Positions 15,654-23,465 of a DNA stretch of 42,409 bases are shown here, one piece after another; position 1 is the first letter of the stretch; each line of letters starts with the position of its first letter. The translations under genes were made by a program, and so were the position numbers. Origin of the DNA: Holdemanella hominis (GTDB lineage: Bacteria; Bacillota_I; Bacilli_A; Erysipelotrichales; Erysipelotrichaceae); contig NZ_JACRWH010000014.1 of NCBI RefSeq assembly GCF_014306155.1, forward strand, positions 1 to 42,409, read 5' to 3'. The notes below the pieces were generated by a model, which saw nothing but the letters and a program-made list of their open reading frames with translations, made no database searches and had not been told where the DNA came from.

Positions 15654-16619
15654 TTATTGTATATAGGCAATTTTCGAAATAAAATTGTCTTTTTTTGTAT
15701 ATTTTGAAGGATATATTGAATTTTTTGATGGCTTTCTTCTATATTTTCCTCTCCAAAGGAACATTTTCTCCAGATTATGGCACGCAAAAATCAACCAAGC
15801 ATTCTGTTGGTTTTTCTACAAGCCTTTTAACCTTGTGAAACGTTGTCCATTGTTTTCTTTACAGTCCGCAAATACTCGTTCAATGGTTTCTTTTCTCTGT
15901 GGATAAATTTATTTCCATTCCATAGTATGACGGATCTCATCGGCATATTCTCTAAACTCTTCCCATAGGTGTCGTTCGATAACTTTTGTCATGTTCTTAC
16001 TCTTTGTACATTTGTTTCTAAGAGGACAATCCTTGCAGTCTTTTGGATCAGATTTATATTGTCTGTATCCATTTCTTGTAGTAGTTGTATACATAAGGAT
16101 CTTATCATTTGGACATAGATAACGGTCGTATTCTTCATCCTGTACATATTCTGTATATACCATTGAATCAAAGGCCTCTTTACCTATACGTTCTCTATCC
16201 TCGTTGATTTCAACCAACAGATCATCTTCGTATTTCTTTTTGAGGATCTCTACTTCTTTTTTGACACTTTTTCTTTTATTGGCATTTGCCTTCTGATGCG
16301 TACTGTCTCCAAATACCGTTGTGAAATCGACAAAGCCATAATCAACGGCCTGTTCTAATATTTCCATAAATATCTCTTCAAATATAATTGAGTCTTTATA
16401 TCTGCGAATATAGTTCTGAGACCATGTAGAAAAGTTTGGAATCTTCTCATCAATACTTAATCCAAGAAACCAGCGATATACCAAATTGACTTCGATCTCC
16501 TGACATGTCTTGCGCATAGAATTGATTCCAAACACGATATTTATGATAAGCATTTTAAAAAGACTGTCGACAGTCACTTTGTCAACAGTCTGAAATAGGA
16601 CAAATCGTCCTATTTCCAT
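15654..16619 (-). pseudogene. IS1182-family transposase, degraded
   Basis: The N-terminal DDE-transposase part (SLFKMLIINIVFGINSM, VNLVYRWFLG, STWSQNYIRRYKD, FGDSTHQKANANK) runs straight into the C-terminal zinc-ribbon part (CPNDKILMY, CKDCPLRNKC). The central ~140 residues with the second catalytic Asp are missing. The open frame stops at 15909, but the same frame continues to 15654 through TAA (15909-15911, in the position of Glu in K-E-I-Y) and a TAG in GL-stop-KNQQNAW, retaining RKETIERVFADCKE and the final ACHNLEKM. The first codons merely read through the inverted repeat. The transposase is dead. Confidence 0.88.
16578..16615 (+). repeat. Right terminal inverted repeat of the IS1182 remnant
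   Basis: The mate of 15584-15621. On the plus strand the inner 23-base palindrome has the same orientation of its loop (AAATC) at both ends, while the adjoining 15 bases are truly inverted, so the loop has flipped relative to the rest of one repeat. Confidence 0.8.
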
Positions 16620-17524
16620 AATTTTTCAGGATATACACCATCTTCAATCAATTGTTTAAAGGCATTTTGTACATATTCCTTATCTTCAGCATATGTTACA
16701 CCAAACCATTTATCATGCGTTTCAAGTACCTTCACATTGATACGATTTTCTCTCAATAATTCAGCCACAATATTTGGAAGCAAATATTCCTTCTTCATCG
16801 GATTATCTGAAATATTTGATAAGAACGTACTAAAATCCTTTTCTAAATAGTCTAAGAAATCTGGATACCCAGCCCACATATTCATAGAAACATTACTTTC
16901 TGGTTTTGCCCAAGCCTCTACTTCCGGATTATCACATACGATTTTATCCCCTTCAGCCTTGATTCCAGTTGTTTCATAAACTTCTTTTAATAAATTATTA
17001 TCATCCACTTTACATACACCACGAGTTACAGTTCCATTCTCACTTAAAGTGTTCTTTAAAATGAATCCAGCCATGCCCATGTCAAATTCTTTTCCCATTT
17101 TCGCATGTTCAACCAGGAAATCATGTAACTTCACAAATGCTTCTTTTCCATAATAATCATCCGCATTAATAATCACATATGGTGTATCTACAACACTTTT
17201 CGCACATAGTACAGCCTGCCCTGTTCCCCAAGGTTTTGTACGTCCTTCAGGACAAGTAAATCCTTCTGGTAAATCATTAATATCTTGGAATACATATTCT
17301 ACATCCATATAATTTTGGATACGATTTCCAATCACTTCTTTAAATTCCTCTTCAATATCCTTACGAATAATAAACACGACTTTATCAAAGCCAGCCTCTT
17401 TGGCATCATAAATTGAGTAATCCATAATGATTTCACCATTTGGCCCCATTTTAGCTAACTGTTTGATTCCACCACCAAAACGAGAACCAATTCCAGCCGC
17501 CATAATAATTAATGTTGTTTTCAT
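16610..17524 (-). CDS. NDP-sugar / choline-phosphate-type nucleotidyltransferase
   Basis: A 304-residue NTP_transferase-family enzyme that transfers a nucleotide to a phosphorylated sugar or alcohol. The signature LIIMAAGIGSRFGGGIKQL is at the N-terminus. GTGQAVLCAK and the metal-binding INADDYYG follow, with LETHDKWFGVTYAED near the end. I chose ATG 17524, with AGGAGAG upstream; a TTG 24 bases earlier would swallow the ribosome-binding site. The TAG stop (16610-16612) lies inside the inverted repeat of the IS1182 remnant, so the last residues may differ from the ancestral protein. A choline-kinase-like gene 7 kb away hints at, but does not prove, a LicC-type role. Confidence 0.8.
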   Translation of the reverse strand: MKTTLIIMAAGIGSRFGGGIKQLAKMGPNGEIIMDYSIYDAKEAGFDKVVFIIRKDIEEEFKEVIGNRIQNYMDVEYVFQDINDLPEGFTCPEGRTKPWGTGQAVLCAKSVVDTPYVIINADDYYGKEAFVKLHDFLVEHAKMGKEFDMGMAGFILKNTLSENGTVTRGVCKVDDNNLLKEVYETTGIKAEGDKIVCDNPEVEAWAKPESNVSMNMWAGYPDFLDYLEKDFSTFLSNISDNPMKKEYLLPNIVAELLRENRINVKVLETHDKWFGVTYAEDKEYVQNAFKQLIEDGVYPEKLWK

Positions 17525-17593
17525 ATTATCAAAAACTCTCCTTGTCAATCCGTATATCCATTATACTAAAATGCATACACCTTCACAAGTTAA

Positions 17594-18418
17594 CTATAGT
17601 TTAGATACGAAACAAACACCAAATGCATTTGGTCCAATATGAACTCCAATTGTTGAACCAATACGAACACGATTCACATCTAAATCCAGTTTTGATTCTA
17701 ATTTTTCAACATTCTCTAAACCATATGAATACAATGTATAAACTGGATACAATGTATCAACAATATCTGACTGCATCTTTTCACATACAACACTCGTTGC
17801 CTTATTTACACCACGTGTCTTACCGGCAACCACAACTTCTCCATGGTCTACACAAATAATTGGTTTAATACTTGCTAAAGTTCCAATAGCCGCTGCTGTC
17901 TTAGAAATTCTTCCACCCTTAGCCAAATATTCCAATGTATCTAAACCCGCATAAATATGCACATGTTCTTTTAATTCTTCTAAGCCAGATACAATATTTT
18001 CAACACTTCTATTTTCATCAATCCAGTTTATCGCCACTTCACATAGTAAGCGAATTCCAGCAACCGCAGTTAATGTATCTACAATATAGATATTTTCATA
18101 ATCCACCATGTCTTTTGCCAGACAAGCACTCTGATATGTTCCACTTAGCTTACTCGATAAAGATAAATAAATCAATGTCTCTTGTTTCTTCTTCACTTCT
18201 TCGAAGATATCTAAAAATTCTTGTGGTGATGGTTGTGATGTTTTAAAAAATTCTTTTGAATTCATCATCTTCTCATAAAACGTTTCCTTATCAATATCAA
18301 CACCATCCAAATAATTCTTTCCTTCAATCTGAATTTGTAATGGCACAAAATATAAATTTTTATTTCTAATCTCTTCTTGCGTATAATCACTCGCTGAATC
18401 TACTAATAATCGAATCAT
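17594..18418 (-). CDS. DegV-family fatty-acid-binding protein (FakB-like)
   Basis: A 274-residue DegV/EDD-fold protein. Members bind a fatty acid and present it to the kinase FakA, feeding exogenous fatty acids into phospholipid synthesis. The N-terminal MIRLLVDSASDYTQEE, the SQPSPQEF loop, YLSLSSKLSGTYQSA and the TLEYLAKGGRISKTAA motif identify it. The last 15 residues keep the usual GSTIGVHIGPNAFGV pattern. It has its own consensus promoter and an AAGGAG site. The lipid specificity cannot be read from sequence. Confidence 0.93.
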   Translation of the reverse strand: MIRLLVDSASDYTQEEIRNKNLYFVPLQIQIEGKNYLDGVDIDKETFYEKMMNSKEFFKTSQPSPQEFLDIFEEVKKKQETLIYLSLSSKLSGTYQSACLAKDMVDYENIYIVDTLTAVAGIRLLCEVAINWIDENRSVENIVSGLEELKEHVHIYAGLDTLEYLAKGGRISKTAAAIGTLASIKPIICVDHGEVVVAGKTRGVNKATSVVCEKMQSDIVDTLYPVYTLYSYGLENVEKLESKLDLDVNRVRIGSTIGVHIGPNAFGVCFVSKL

Positions 18419-18430
18419 ATTTTTCTCCTT

Positions 18431-18481
18431 AGTTAACTTAATTAACTGTTCACATTATATACTATTAAAACAATCTGTCAA
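18431..18481 (-). promoter_or_regulatory. degV promoter with downstream dyad
   Basis: TTGACA (18476-18481) and TATAAT (18454-18459) are both consensus, spaced 16 bases on the minus strand. Between the start point and the ribosome-binding site lies an inverted repeat AGTTAA / TTAACT (18431-18447), a candidate operator for an unknown regulator. Confidence 0.75.
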
Positions 18482-18498
18482 ATTTTTTAAAAAAATAC

Positions 18499-18527
18499 TT
18501 GCATTAATTAAAATCATGTAGTAATAT
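18499..18527 (+). promoter_or_regulatory. Promoter of the first tRNA-Glu
   Basis: TTGCAT (18499-18504), a 17-base spacer and TAATAT (18522-18527). The start falls a few bases before the conserved leader hairpin. Confidence 0.65.
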
Positions 18528-18535
18528 AAGTGAGC

Positions 18536-18555
18536 ACTTGTCAAGAAAGACGAGT
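18536..18555 (+). other. 5' leader hairpin of the tRNA-Glu precursor (copy 1)
   Basis: ACTTGTC (18536-18542) pairs with GACGAGT (18549-18555) using one U-G pair, with loop AAGAAA. It lies between the predicted transcript start and the mature 5' end. The second tRNA-Glu locus has the same hairpin with a U-A pair at this position, which suggests the pairing is maintained. Confidence 0.6.
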
Positions 18556-18566
18556 CTCATATACAT

Positions 18567-18642
18567 GGCGCGTTGGAGAAACGGTTAACTCACATGCCTT
18601 TCACGCATGCATTCACGGGTTCGAATCCCGTACGCGTCACCA
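18567..18642 (+). tRNA. tRNA-Glu (anticodon TTC)
   Basis: A 76-base cloverleaf with the CCA end encoded. The acceptor GGCGCGT pairs with ACGCGTC with one G-T-type mismatch allowed. The anticodon loop CTTTCAC reads glutamate codons. The T arm is CGGGTTCGAATCCCG. The mature sequence is identical to the copy at 30893-30968. Confidence 0.97.
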
Positions 18643-18652
18643 TTTTAAAACA

Positions 18653-18677
18653 AAGTCCGAAAGGACTTCTTTTTTTA
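18653..18677 (+). terminator. Terminator of the first tRNA-Glu
   Basis: AAGTCC, a GAAA tetraloop, GGACTT (18653-18668), then CTTTTTTTT. The same terminator follows the second tRNA-Glu. Confidence 0.92.
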
Positions 18678-18723
18678 TTCAAAATACATTTTTCAGAAAA
18701 CTTAACATTATTTTTTCACAAAT

Positions 18724-18753
18724 TTGCGTAAACCCTTTCATAGATGATATAAT
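18724..18753 (+). promoter_or_regulatory. Promoter of the NSS transporter gene
   Basis: TTGCGT (18724-18729), an 18-base spacer and TATAAT (18748-18753). ACCCTTTC in the spacer is repeated inverted as GAAAGGGT at the ribosome-binding site, flanking the -10 box; this may be an operator or chance. Confidence 0.6.
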
Positions 18754-18782
18754 CTAAATCATTGAGAAAGGGTGTTTATATT

Positions 18783-20147
18783 ATGCACAATAAACGTAGT
18801 ACATTTTCTGGCAAATTAGGATTTGTCTTGTCTGCCGCTGGAGCCAGTGTTGGCCTTGGTAACATTTGGCGGTTTCCTTATTTAGCCGCAAAATACGGAG
18901 GAGGAATCTTCCTACTTATTTACATTGTTCTGGCCTTAACTTTTGGTTATACAATGATCATAGCCGAAACGACATTAGGTAGAATGACAAAGAAAAGTCC
19001 AGTGGGAGCTTTTCATACTTTCGCAAAGACAAAGTTTGCATCATTTTCCGGATGGATCAATGCCATTATTCCCATCTTGATCGTACCCTATTATTCTGTA
19101 ATCGGAGGTTGGGTCATCAAGTACTTATTCGAATATTTAAAAGGTGATGCAAAATTACTTGCCACAGATACATATTTTCCAAACTTCATTTCAAACGGAG
19201 TATCTACAGAAATATGTTTTATACTCTTTACTTTCTTTACACTCGCCATCATTTATGCAGGAGTTCAAAACGGAATTGAAAGAGTATCCAAATTTATGAT
19301 GCCAGTTCTTGTCGTACTATCTGTAATCATTGCAGGATATTCAATCAGTCGACCTGGCGCTTTTGAAGGTGTTAAATATTTCTTAATTCCAAATTTTGAT
19401 AATTTTTCATGGATGACCGTAGTAAGTGCTATGGGACAAATGTTCTATTCGTTATCCATTGCGATGGGTATTTTAATCACATTTGGTTCTTATATGAAAA
19501 AAGATGTTTCCATTGAAGGTTCAACAGAAAACGTAGAAATTTTCGATACAGCCATTGCGATTATGGCAGGATTGATGATTATTCCAGCTGTATTTTCTTT
19601 TTCAGGTGGAGATATGGAAACATTAAAAGCTGGCCCATCCTTGATGTTCATCACAATCCCTAAAGTATTCGCAAGTATGGGACTAGGTACAGGTATCGGT
19701 ATCATTTTCTTCTTGTTGGTGTTATTCGCAGCTATCACAAGCTCTATTGCGCTAACCGAAAGTGCTGTATCCACATTCCAAGATGAATTACATTGGTCTA
19801 GAAAAAAATCTACAATTATTTTAGGCATTATTATGATTGGGTTAGGAACACTATCATGTTTAGGTTATGGTCCATTGTCAAATGTAACAATCATCGGAAT
19901 GCAATTTTTAGACTTCTTTGATTTCTTGACAAACTCAGTCATGATGCCAATCGCTGCCATTGCGATTTGTATCTTTGTTTCAAGAGTTGTTGGATTAGAA
20001 AAAGTCGAAGCAGAAATCACAAAAGATGGAAATTCATTCAAACGTAAGAAAATATTCAATTTCATGATTCAATACTTATGTCCTATTTTCGCATTCATTA
20101 TTTTATTAAGTTCAATTGCGAACGCATTTGGATTTATTTCCATGTAA
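18783..20147 (+). CDS. Sodium-dependent transporter, NSS (SNF) family
   Basis: A 454-residue LeuT-fold transporter that imports an amino acid or similar solute with sodium. The first helix carries GFVLSAAGASVGLGNIWRFPYL, the NSS signature with the unwound substrate/sodium site. Helix 6 has MFYSLSIAMGI in the region of the second substrate contact. About 11-12 hydrophobic segments are visible; bacterial members often have 11. I start at ATG 18783 because GAAAGGGTG lies 8 bases upstream; an ATG 21 bases earlier would overlap that site. The substrate is unknown (Trp, Tyr, Leu or others in relatives). Confidence 0.92.
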   Translation: MHNKRSTFSGKLGFVLSAAGASVGLGNIWRFPYLAAKYGGGIFLLIYIVLALTFGYTMIIAETTLGRMTKKSPVGAFHTFAKTKFASFSGWINAIIPILIVPYYSVIGGWVIKYLFEYLKGDAKLLATDTYFPNFISNGVSTEICFILFTFFTLAIIYAGVQNGIERVSKFMMPVLVVLSVIIAGYSISRPGAFEGVKYFLIPNFDNFSWMTVVSAMGQMFYSLSIAMGILITFGSYMKKDVSIEGSTENVEIFDTAIAIMAGLMIIPAVFSFSGGDMETLKAGPSLMFITIPKVFASMGLGTGIGIIFFLLVLFAAITSSIALTESAVSTFQDELHWSRKKSTIILGIIMIGLGTLSCLGYGPLSNVTIIGMQFLDFFDFLTNSVMMPIAAIAICIFVSRVVGLEKVEAEITKDGNSFKRKKIFNFMIQYLCPIFAFIILLSSIANAFGFISM

Positions 20148-20172
20148 GCTTAGCTTGTGCTAAGCTTTTTTT
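20146..20172 (+). terminator. Terminator of the NSS transporter gene
   Basis: AAGCTTAG (20146-20153) and CTAAGCTT (20160-20167) form an 8-bp stem overlapping the TAA stop codon, followed by TTTTT. Confidence 0.88.
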
Positions 20173-20212
20173 GTGTACAATTTTAATGTAAACTAATTGT
20201 AGGAGGTAGTTT

Positions 20213-20749
20213 ATGAACATTACAGTATATTTAGGATCAGCCTATGGAAATGATCCAGACTTTAAAACAAAAATAATAGAATTAGGAACATGGATTGCCA
20301 AAAACAATCATACATTAGTGTTCGGTGGATCTAAAACCGGATTAATGGGAGAACTAGCCAATAGCACATTAAATGCGGGTGGCAAAGTAATTGGTGTAGA
20401 AGCACAAATGTTTGTGGATGAAGGTGTCCACATGGATAATCTTACCGAGCTGTACATTGAAAAAGATATTGCCGATCGAAGAACAAGAATGATTGAACTT
20501 GGCGATGCTTTCATTGCCTTTCCAGGCGCAACTGGAACATTAGAAGAAGTCAGTGAAATCTTATCAAAACTTTCACTATACCAACTTGAATGCCCATGCA
20601 TTTTCTATAATGTGAATGGATATTACGATCATTTAAAAGCATTCCTACAGCACATGATTGATTGTGAATTATCCACACCAAAGCAGCAACAAAACATCTA
20701 TTTCTTAGATTCAATCGATGAAATCGCAAGCAAATTAAAGGACGAGTAA
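20213..20749 (+). CDS. LOG-family protein (cytokinin riboside 5'-monophosphate phosphoribohydrolase type)
   Basis: A 178-residue Rossmann-fold protein of the LOG / possible lysine-decarboxylase family. It begins with VYLGSAYG, has the GGSKTGLMG motif near residue 42, and ends the core with PGATGTLEEV, the variant of the PGGxGTxxE catalytic motif; the Glu is kept but the second Gly is Ala. Members hydrolyse nucleoside 5'-monophosphates to a base and ribose 5-phosphate. AGGAGGTAGTTT precedes the ATG. The true bacterial substrate is usually unknown, and the motif change leaves activity likely but not assured. Confidence 0.88.
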   Translation: MNITVYLGSAYGNDPDFKTKIIELGTWIAKNNHTLVFGGSKTGLMGELANSTLNAGGKVIGVEAQMFVDEGVHMDNLTELYIEKDIADRRTRMIELGDAFIAFPGATGTLEEVSEILSKLSLYQLECPCIFYNVNGYYDHLKAFLQHMIDCELSTPKQQQNIYFLDSIDEIASKLKDE

Positions 20750-20767
20750 ATTTTCTCGTCCTTCTTT
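20740..20767 (+). terminator. Terminator between the LOG gene and mtlA-type gene
   Basis: GGACGAG (20740-20746) pairs with CTCGTCC (20755-20761), followed by TTCTTT. It includes the LOG stop codon. The convergent PTS gene ends at 20769, so this hairpin may also stop minus-strand transcripts, with a weaker T-tract. Confidence 0.8.
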
Positions 20768-20768
20768 A

Positions 20769-22622
20769 TTATGATAATTGTTTTAATATCCACTCTTTAT
20801 CATTCGTTGTCTTCATTTTATTGAGTACGGTCTCATCTTCAAGGGCCAAACATATTTTAGATAACACTTCCATATGTTCTCCACCCTTACCTGCAATACC
20901 AATAACAAGCTGTGCTTTTTCATCCCCAAACTGAATTCCATCCGGATATTGAAGCAATACGATACCTGTTTTATGAATCACATCATCACCATGTGTAGTG
21001 CCATGAGGAATAGCCAATCCCATACCAATATATGTAGTTACTAATTCTTCACGTTCTAACATAGCCGGTATATAAGCGCCATCCACATAGCCTAATTCTC
21101 TTAACAACTTACCAGCCTCTGTAATCGCTTCTTCTTTTGATACAGAAGGAAGGTTTAATTTAATTCCATCCAATTGAATAACATCTTCTTGAACCGGTTT
21201 TATTTCGTCCTCTTCCTTAACTGCTTCTGTCATAATCGAATCTCCAGTCGACAACTGGAAGAACAAATTATCTAAAGCTGGATCTGCCAAGAAGTTTGAT
21301 ATTGTAACTATTTTCGCAAAAGGTGCAGATTTTTTTGCACGCTCTACCAAAGTTTCTTGTACGACCGCAACATCACAATCCACTGGAATATTATCCACAG
21401 AAGTATTAATTACAGTTAAGTCTGGTCGCACACCTTTTAAACGGTTTCTAAATTTAGTAGCTCCCATTGCACTAGATCCCATACCTGCATCACACGCGAA
21501 TACGATCTTACGAACCAAAGAAACATCTAATAAAGCTTCACTTCTTCCTTTACTTTCTGCTTTCATAGACTGCATCTTTTTACTAGCTTCATCCAAATTC
21601 TTTTCCCCAGCGAGCTTAACAATTGGGCTTGCCACCAAGAATGATACGCCAGCCGCAATCAAAACACCTAATGCTGTCATGAACACAGAGCCTTTTTCTG
21701 CCATAGACAAGAAGGCAATAATTGAACCTGGACTCGATGGACCTTTCAATCCAATATTGAAAATAGAGTAAAAGGCAATTGCACAAATATTCCCTAAAAT
21801 TGGAGCAACGATCACAACTGGATTCATCAAAATATATGGAAAATAAATTTCATGAATTCCACCTAAGAAATGGATAATAATAGCTCCAGGCGCAGAATCT
21901 TTCGTTGCTTTGTCTTTCGCAAATAACCAATAAGCCAATAGTACACCTAAACCAGGACCTGGATTAGCCTCCAACATATACATTATGGATTTGCCTGTTT
22001 GTGCAGCTTGTTCAGCTCCAATTGGTGTAAATATTCCATGGTTGATCGCATTGTTTAAGAATAAAACCTTAGCCGGTTCAATAAAGATTGCTACCAAAGG
22101 AATCAATCCCTTATTTACAAGTATATCAACTCCATATGTTAACACCGTCAAAATACCTGTCATAAAAGGGCCAATAATATAGTATCCTAATATCGCAATC
22201 AACATACCTAAAATACCGACAGAGAAATTATTGATCAACATTTCAAAGCCAGCAGGCATATGTCCATCCGTCATTTGATCAAATCTTTTAATTACCCAGC
22301 CAGAAAATGGTCCCATAACCATAGCTGCCATCAACATAGGTTGTCCTTGGGTTCCACCAACACCGGCAATACATCCAATAATCGCAATCGACCCCACCAC
22401 AAGTCCACGATCACCGCCAACCATTCTTCCTCCGGTTGCCGCAATTAATACTGGTAATAAATAATTCAACATATATGGTTGAATCGATGCCAATTGTTCA
22501 TTTGGTAACCATCCGTCCGCAATAAATAAAGCTGTTATAAATCCCCAAGCGATAAAAGCACCAATATTAGGCATAACCATCGCAGATAAGCTTTTACCAA
22601 GCTTTTGAAGAGTTGTTTTCAT
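20769..22622 (-). CDS. mtlA: Mannitol-type PTS transporter EIICBA
   Basis: A 617-residue phosphotransferase permease with three fused domains. EIIC (about 1-340, membrane) has the GGIHEIYFPY motif (His257, Glu258). EIIB (about 370-465) has the phosphocysteine in VFACDAGMGSSAMG (Cys377). EIIA (about 480-617) has the phosphohistidine in GLAIPHGTTHG (His540). It imports a hexitol or related sugar while phosphorylating it. The mannitol assignment is by family. The neighbours (a sorbose-1-phosphate-reductase-like enzyme and 1-phosphofructokinase, but no mannitol-1-phosphate dehydrogenase) suggest a different polyol or ketose. It is the last gene of the operon, 23 bases after the regulator. Confidence 0.88.
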   Translation of the reverse strand: MKTTLQKLGKSLSAMVMPNIGAFIAWGFITALFIADGWLPNEQLASIQPYMLNYLLPVLIAATGGRMVGGDRGLVVGSIAIIGCIAGVGGTQGQPMLMAAMVMGPFSGWVIKRFDQMTDGHMPAGFEMLINNFSVGILGMLIAILGYYIIGPFMTGILTVLTYGVDILVNKGLIPLVAIFIEPAKVLFLNNAINHGIFTPIGAEQAAQTGKSIMYMLEANPGPGLGVLLAYWLFAKDKATKDSAPGAIIIHFLGGIHEIYFPYILMNPVVIVAPILGNICAIAFYSIFNIGLKGPSSPGSIIAFLSMAEKGSVFMTALGVLIAAGVSFLVASPIVKLAGEKNLDEASKKMQSMKAESKGRSEALLDVSLVRKIVFACDAGMGSSAMGATKFRNRLKGVRPDLTVINTSVDNIPVDCDVAVVQETLVERAKKSAPFAKIVTISNFLADPALDNLFFQLSTGDSIMTEAVKEEDEIKPVQEDVIQLDGIKLNLPSVSKEEAITEAGKLLRELGYVDGAYIPAMLEREELVTTYIGMGLAIPHGTTHGDDVIHKTGIVLLQYPDGIQFGDEKAQLVIGIAGKGGEHMEVLSKICLALEDETVLNKMKTTNDKEWILKQLS

Positions 22623-22645
22623 AATTGTCCTTTCTTAGGACTTCT

Positions 22646-23407
22646 TTAATATACAGATAGTCCTCGTTTTTCACATTCTTGTTTAAAACTATCTGAAAGT
22701 AACGAATCACTGATCAATACATCCACTTGATCTAAATCACAAATTGTATATGTACCCTTTCTTTCCACTTTGCTAGAATCCATTAACACAATCACTTTTT
22801 TAGATCTTTCAATTGCCTTTCGCTTTAACTCACAATCCTCTAAAGATTCACACGTAAACCCCGTATCTTTCGCATAACGAGTTACACCAATAAACGCAAC
22901 ATCAAAGTTGACCTTCTCTAAGCAGCGAAGTCCATCCATTCCGTTGACACTAAAACTGCGCATATTTAGATTTCCACCTGTCACAAACACTTTCGATTTA
23001 GAAAGTTTTGCCATCTCTATAGCACACGTTAAGCCACTTGTATAAAAAATATTATTTTGATTATTTAAAACATGTGCCAACAATGTAGTCGTACTACCTG
23101 AATCTACAAAAATTGTCTTAGCTGGTTCTACAAATGATAATGCCTTTTGCGCTATCTCTTTCTTTTCGTTTGCATTCCGTCCGTAACGAAGTTTTAATAC
23201 ATCATCATTTCCAGAAACCACATCCATAGATTTGGCTCCCCCATGAATTCGAACAATTCTTTTAACTTGATCTAAATATTTTAAATCAGTACGCAATGTC
23301 ATTTCAGACACAGAAGGAAATTTTTCTTTTAATTGTGTAAAAGTTACCGTTTGGTTTTCATTCACAAACTCTACAATTTCGTTTCTTCTTTGATCCATTA
23401 CTTCCAT
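22646..23407 (-). CDS. DeoR-family transcriptional repressor
   Basis: A 253-residue sugar-phosphate-sensing regulator. The N-terminal helix-turn-helix is VTFTQLKEKFPSVSEMTLRTDLKYLD. The C-terminal ISOCOT-fold sensor has FVDSGSTTTLLAHVL, the ligand-phosphate loop, and VIVLMDSSKVERKG. The start is ATG 23407 with AGGAGG six bases upstream. It sits between the reductase-like gene and the PTS gene and most probably represses this operon and the divergent fruK through the repeated operator-like sites at 24753-24844. The effector is likely a sugar phosphate such as fructose 1-phosphate. Confidence 0.92.
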   Translation of the reverse strand: MEVMDQRRNEIVEFVNENQTVTFTQLKEKFPSVSEMTLRTDLKYLDQVKRIVRIHGGAKSMDVVSGNDDVLKLRYGRNANEKKEIAQKALSFVEPAKTIFVDSGSTTTLLAHVLNNQNNIFYTSGLTCAIEMAKLSKSKVFVTGGNLNMRSFSVNGMDGLRCLEKVNFDVAFIGVTRYAKDTGFTCESLEDCELKRKAIERSKKVIVLMDSSKVERKGTYTICDLDQVDVLISDSLLSDSFKQECEKRGLSVY

Positions 23408-23465
23408 ACAATACCTCCTGTATTTACTGTATTTAGTATACACAAGATTCTCGGTTTAATAAAAT

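Larger units (their letters stand above)
15584..16615 (-). mobile_element. Internally deleted IS1182-family insertion sequence
   Basis: A 1,032-base element bounded by 38-base inverted repeats, each containing a 23-base palindrome. Full IS1182 elements are usually 1.5-2 kb. Here the transposase has lost its N-terminal region and a central section and has two nonsense codons, so the copy cannot move by itself. No clear target-site duplication is visible. The right end provides the stop codon of the neighbouring nucleotidyltransferase gene. Its left end lies about 20 bases upstream of the -10 box of the riboswitch promoter. Confidence 0.82.

Noticed and set aside
15909..16619. Functional small IS1182 transposase
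   Set aside because: The central catalytic segment and the N-terminus are missing, and the C-terminal part follows two in-frame stop codons.
18733..18776. Inverted repeat ACCCTTTC / GAAAGGGT around the NSS -10 box as an mRNA hairpin
   Set aside because: The left arm lies upstream of the predicted transcript start, so it cannot fold in the mRNA; as an operator it is only a guess because the right arm is the ribosome-binding site.
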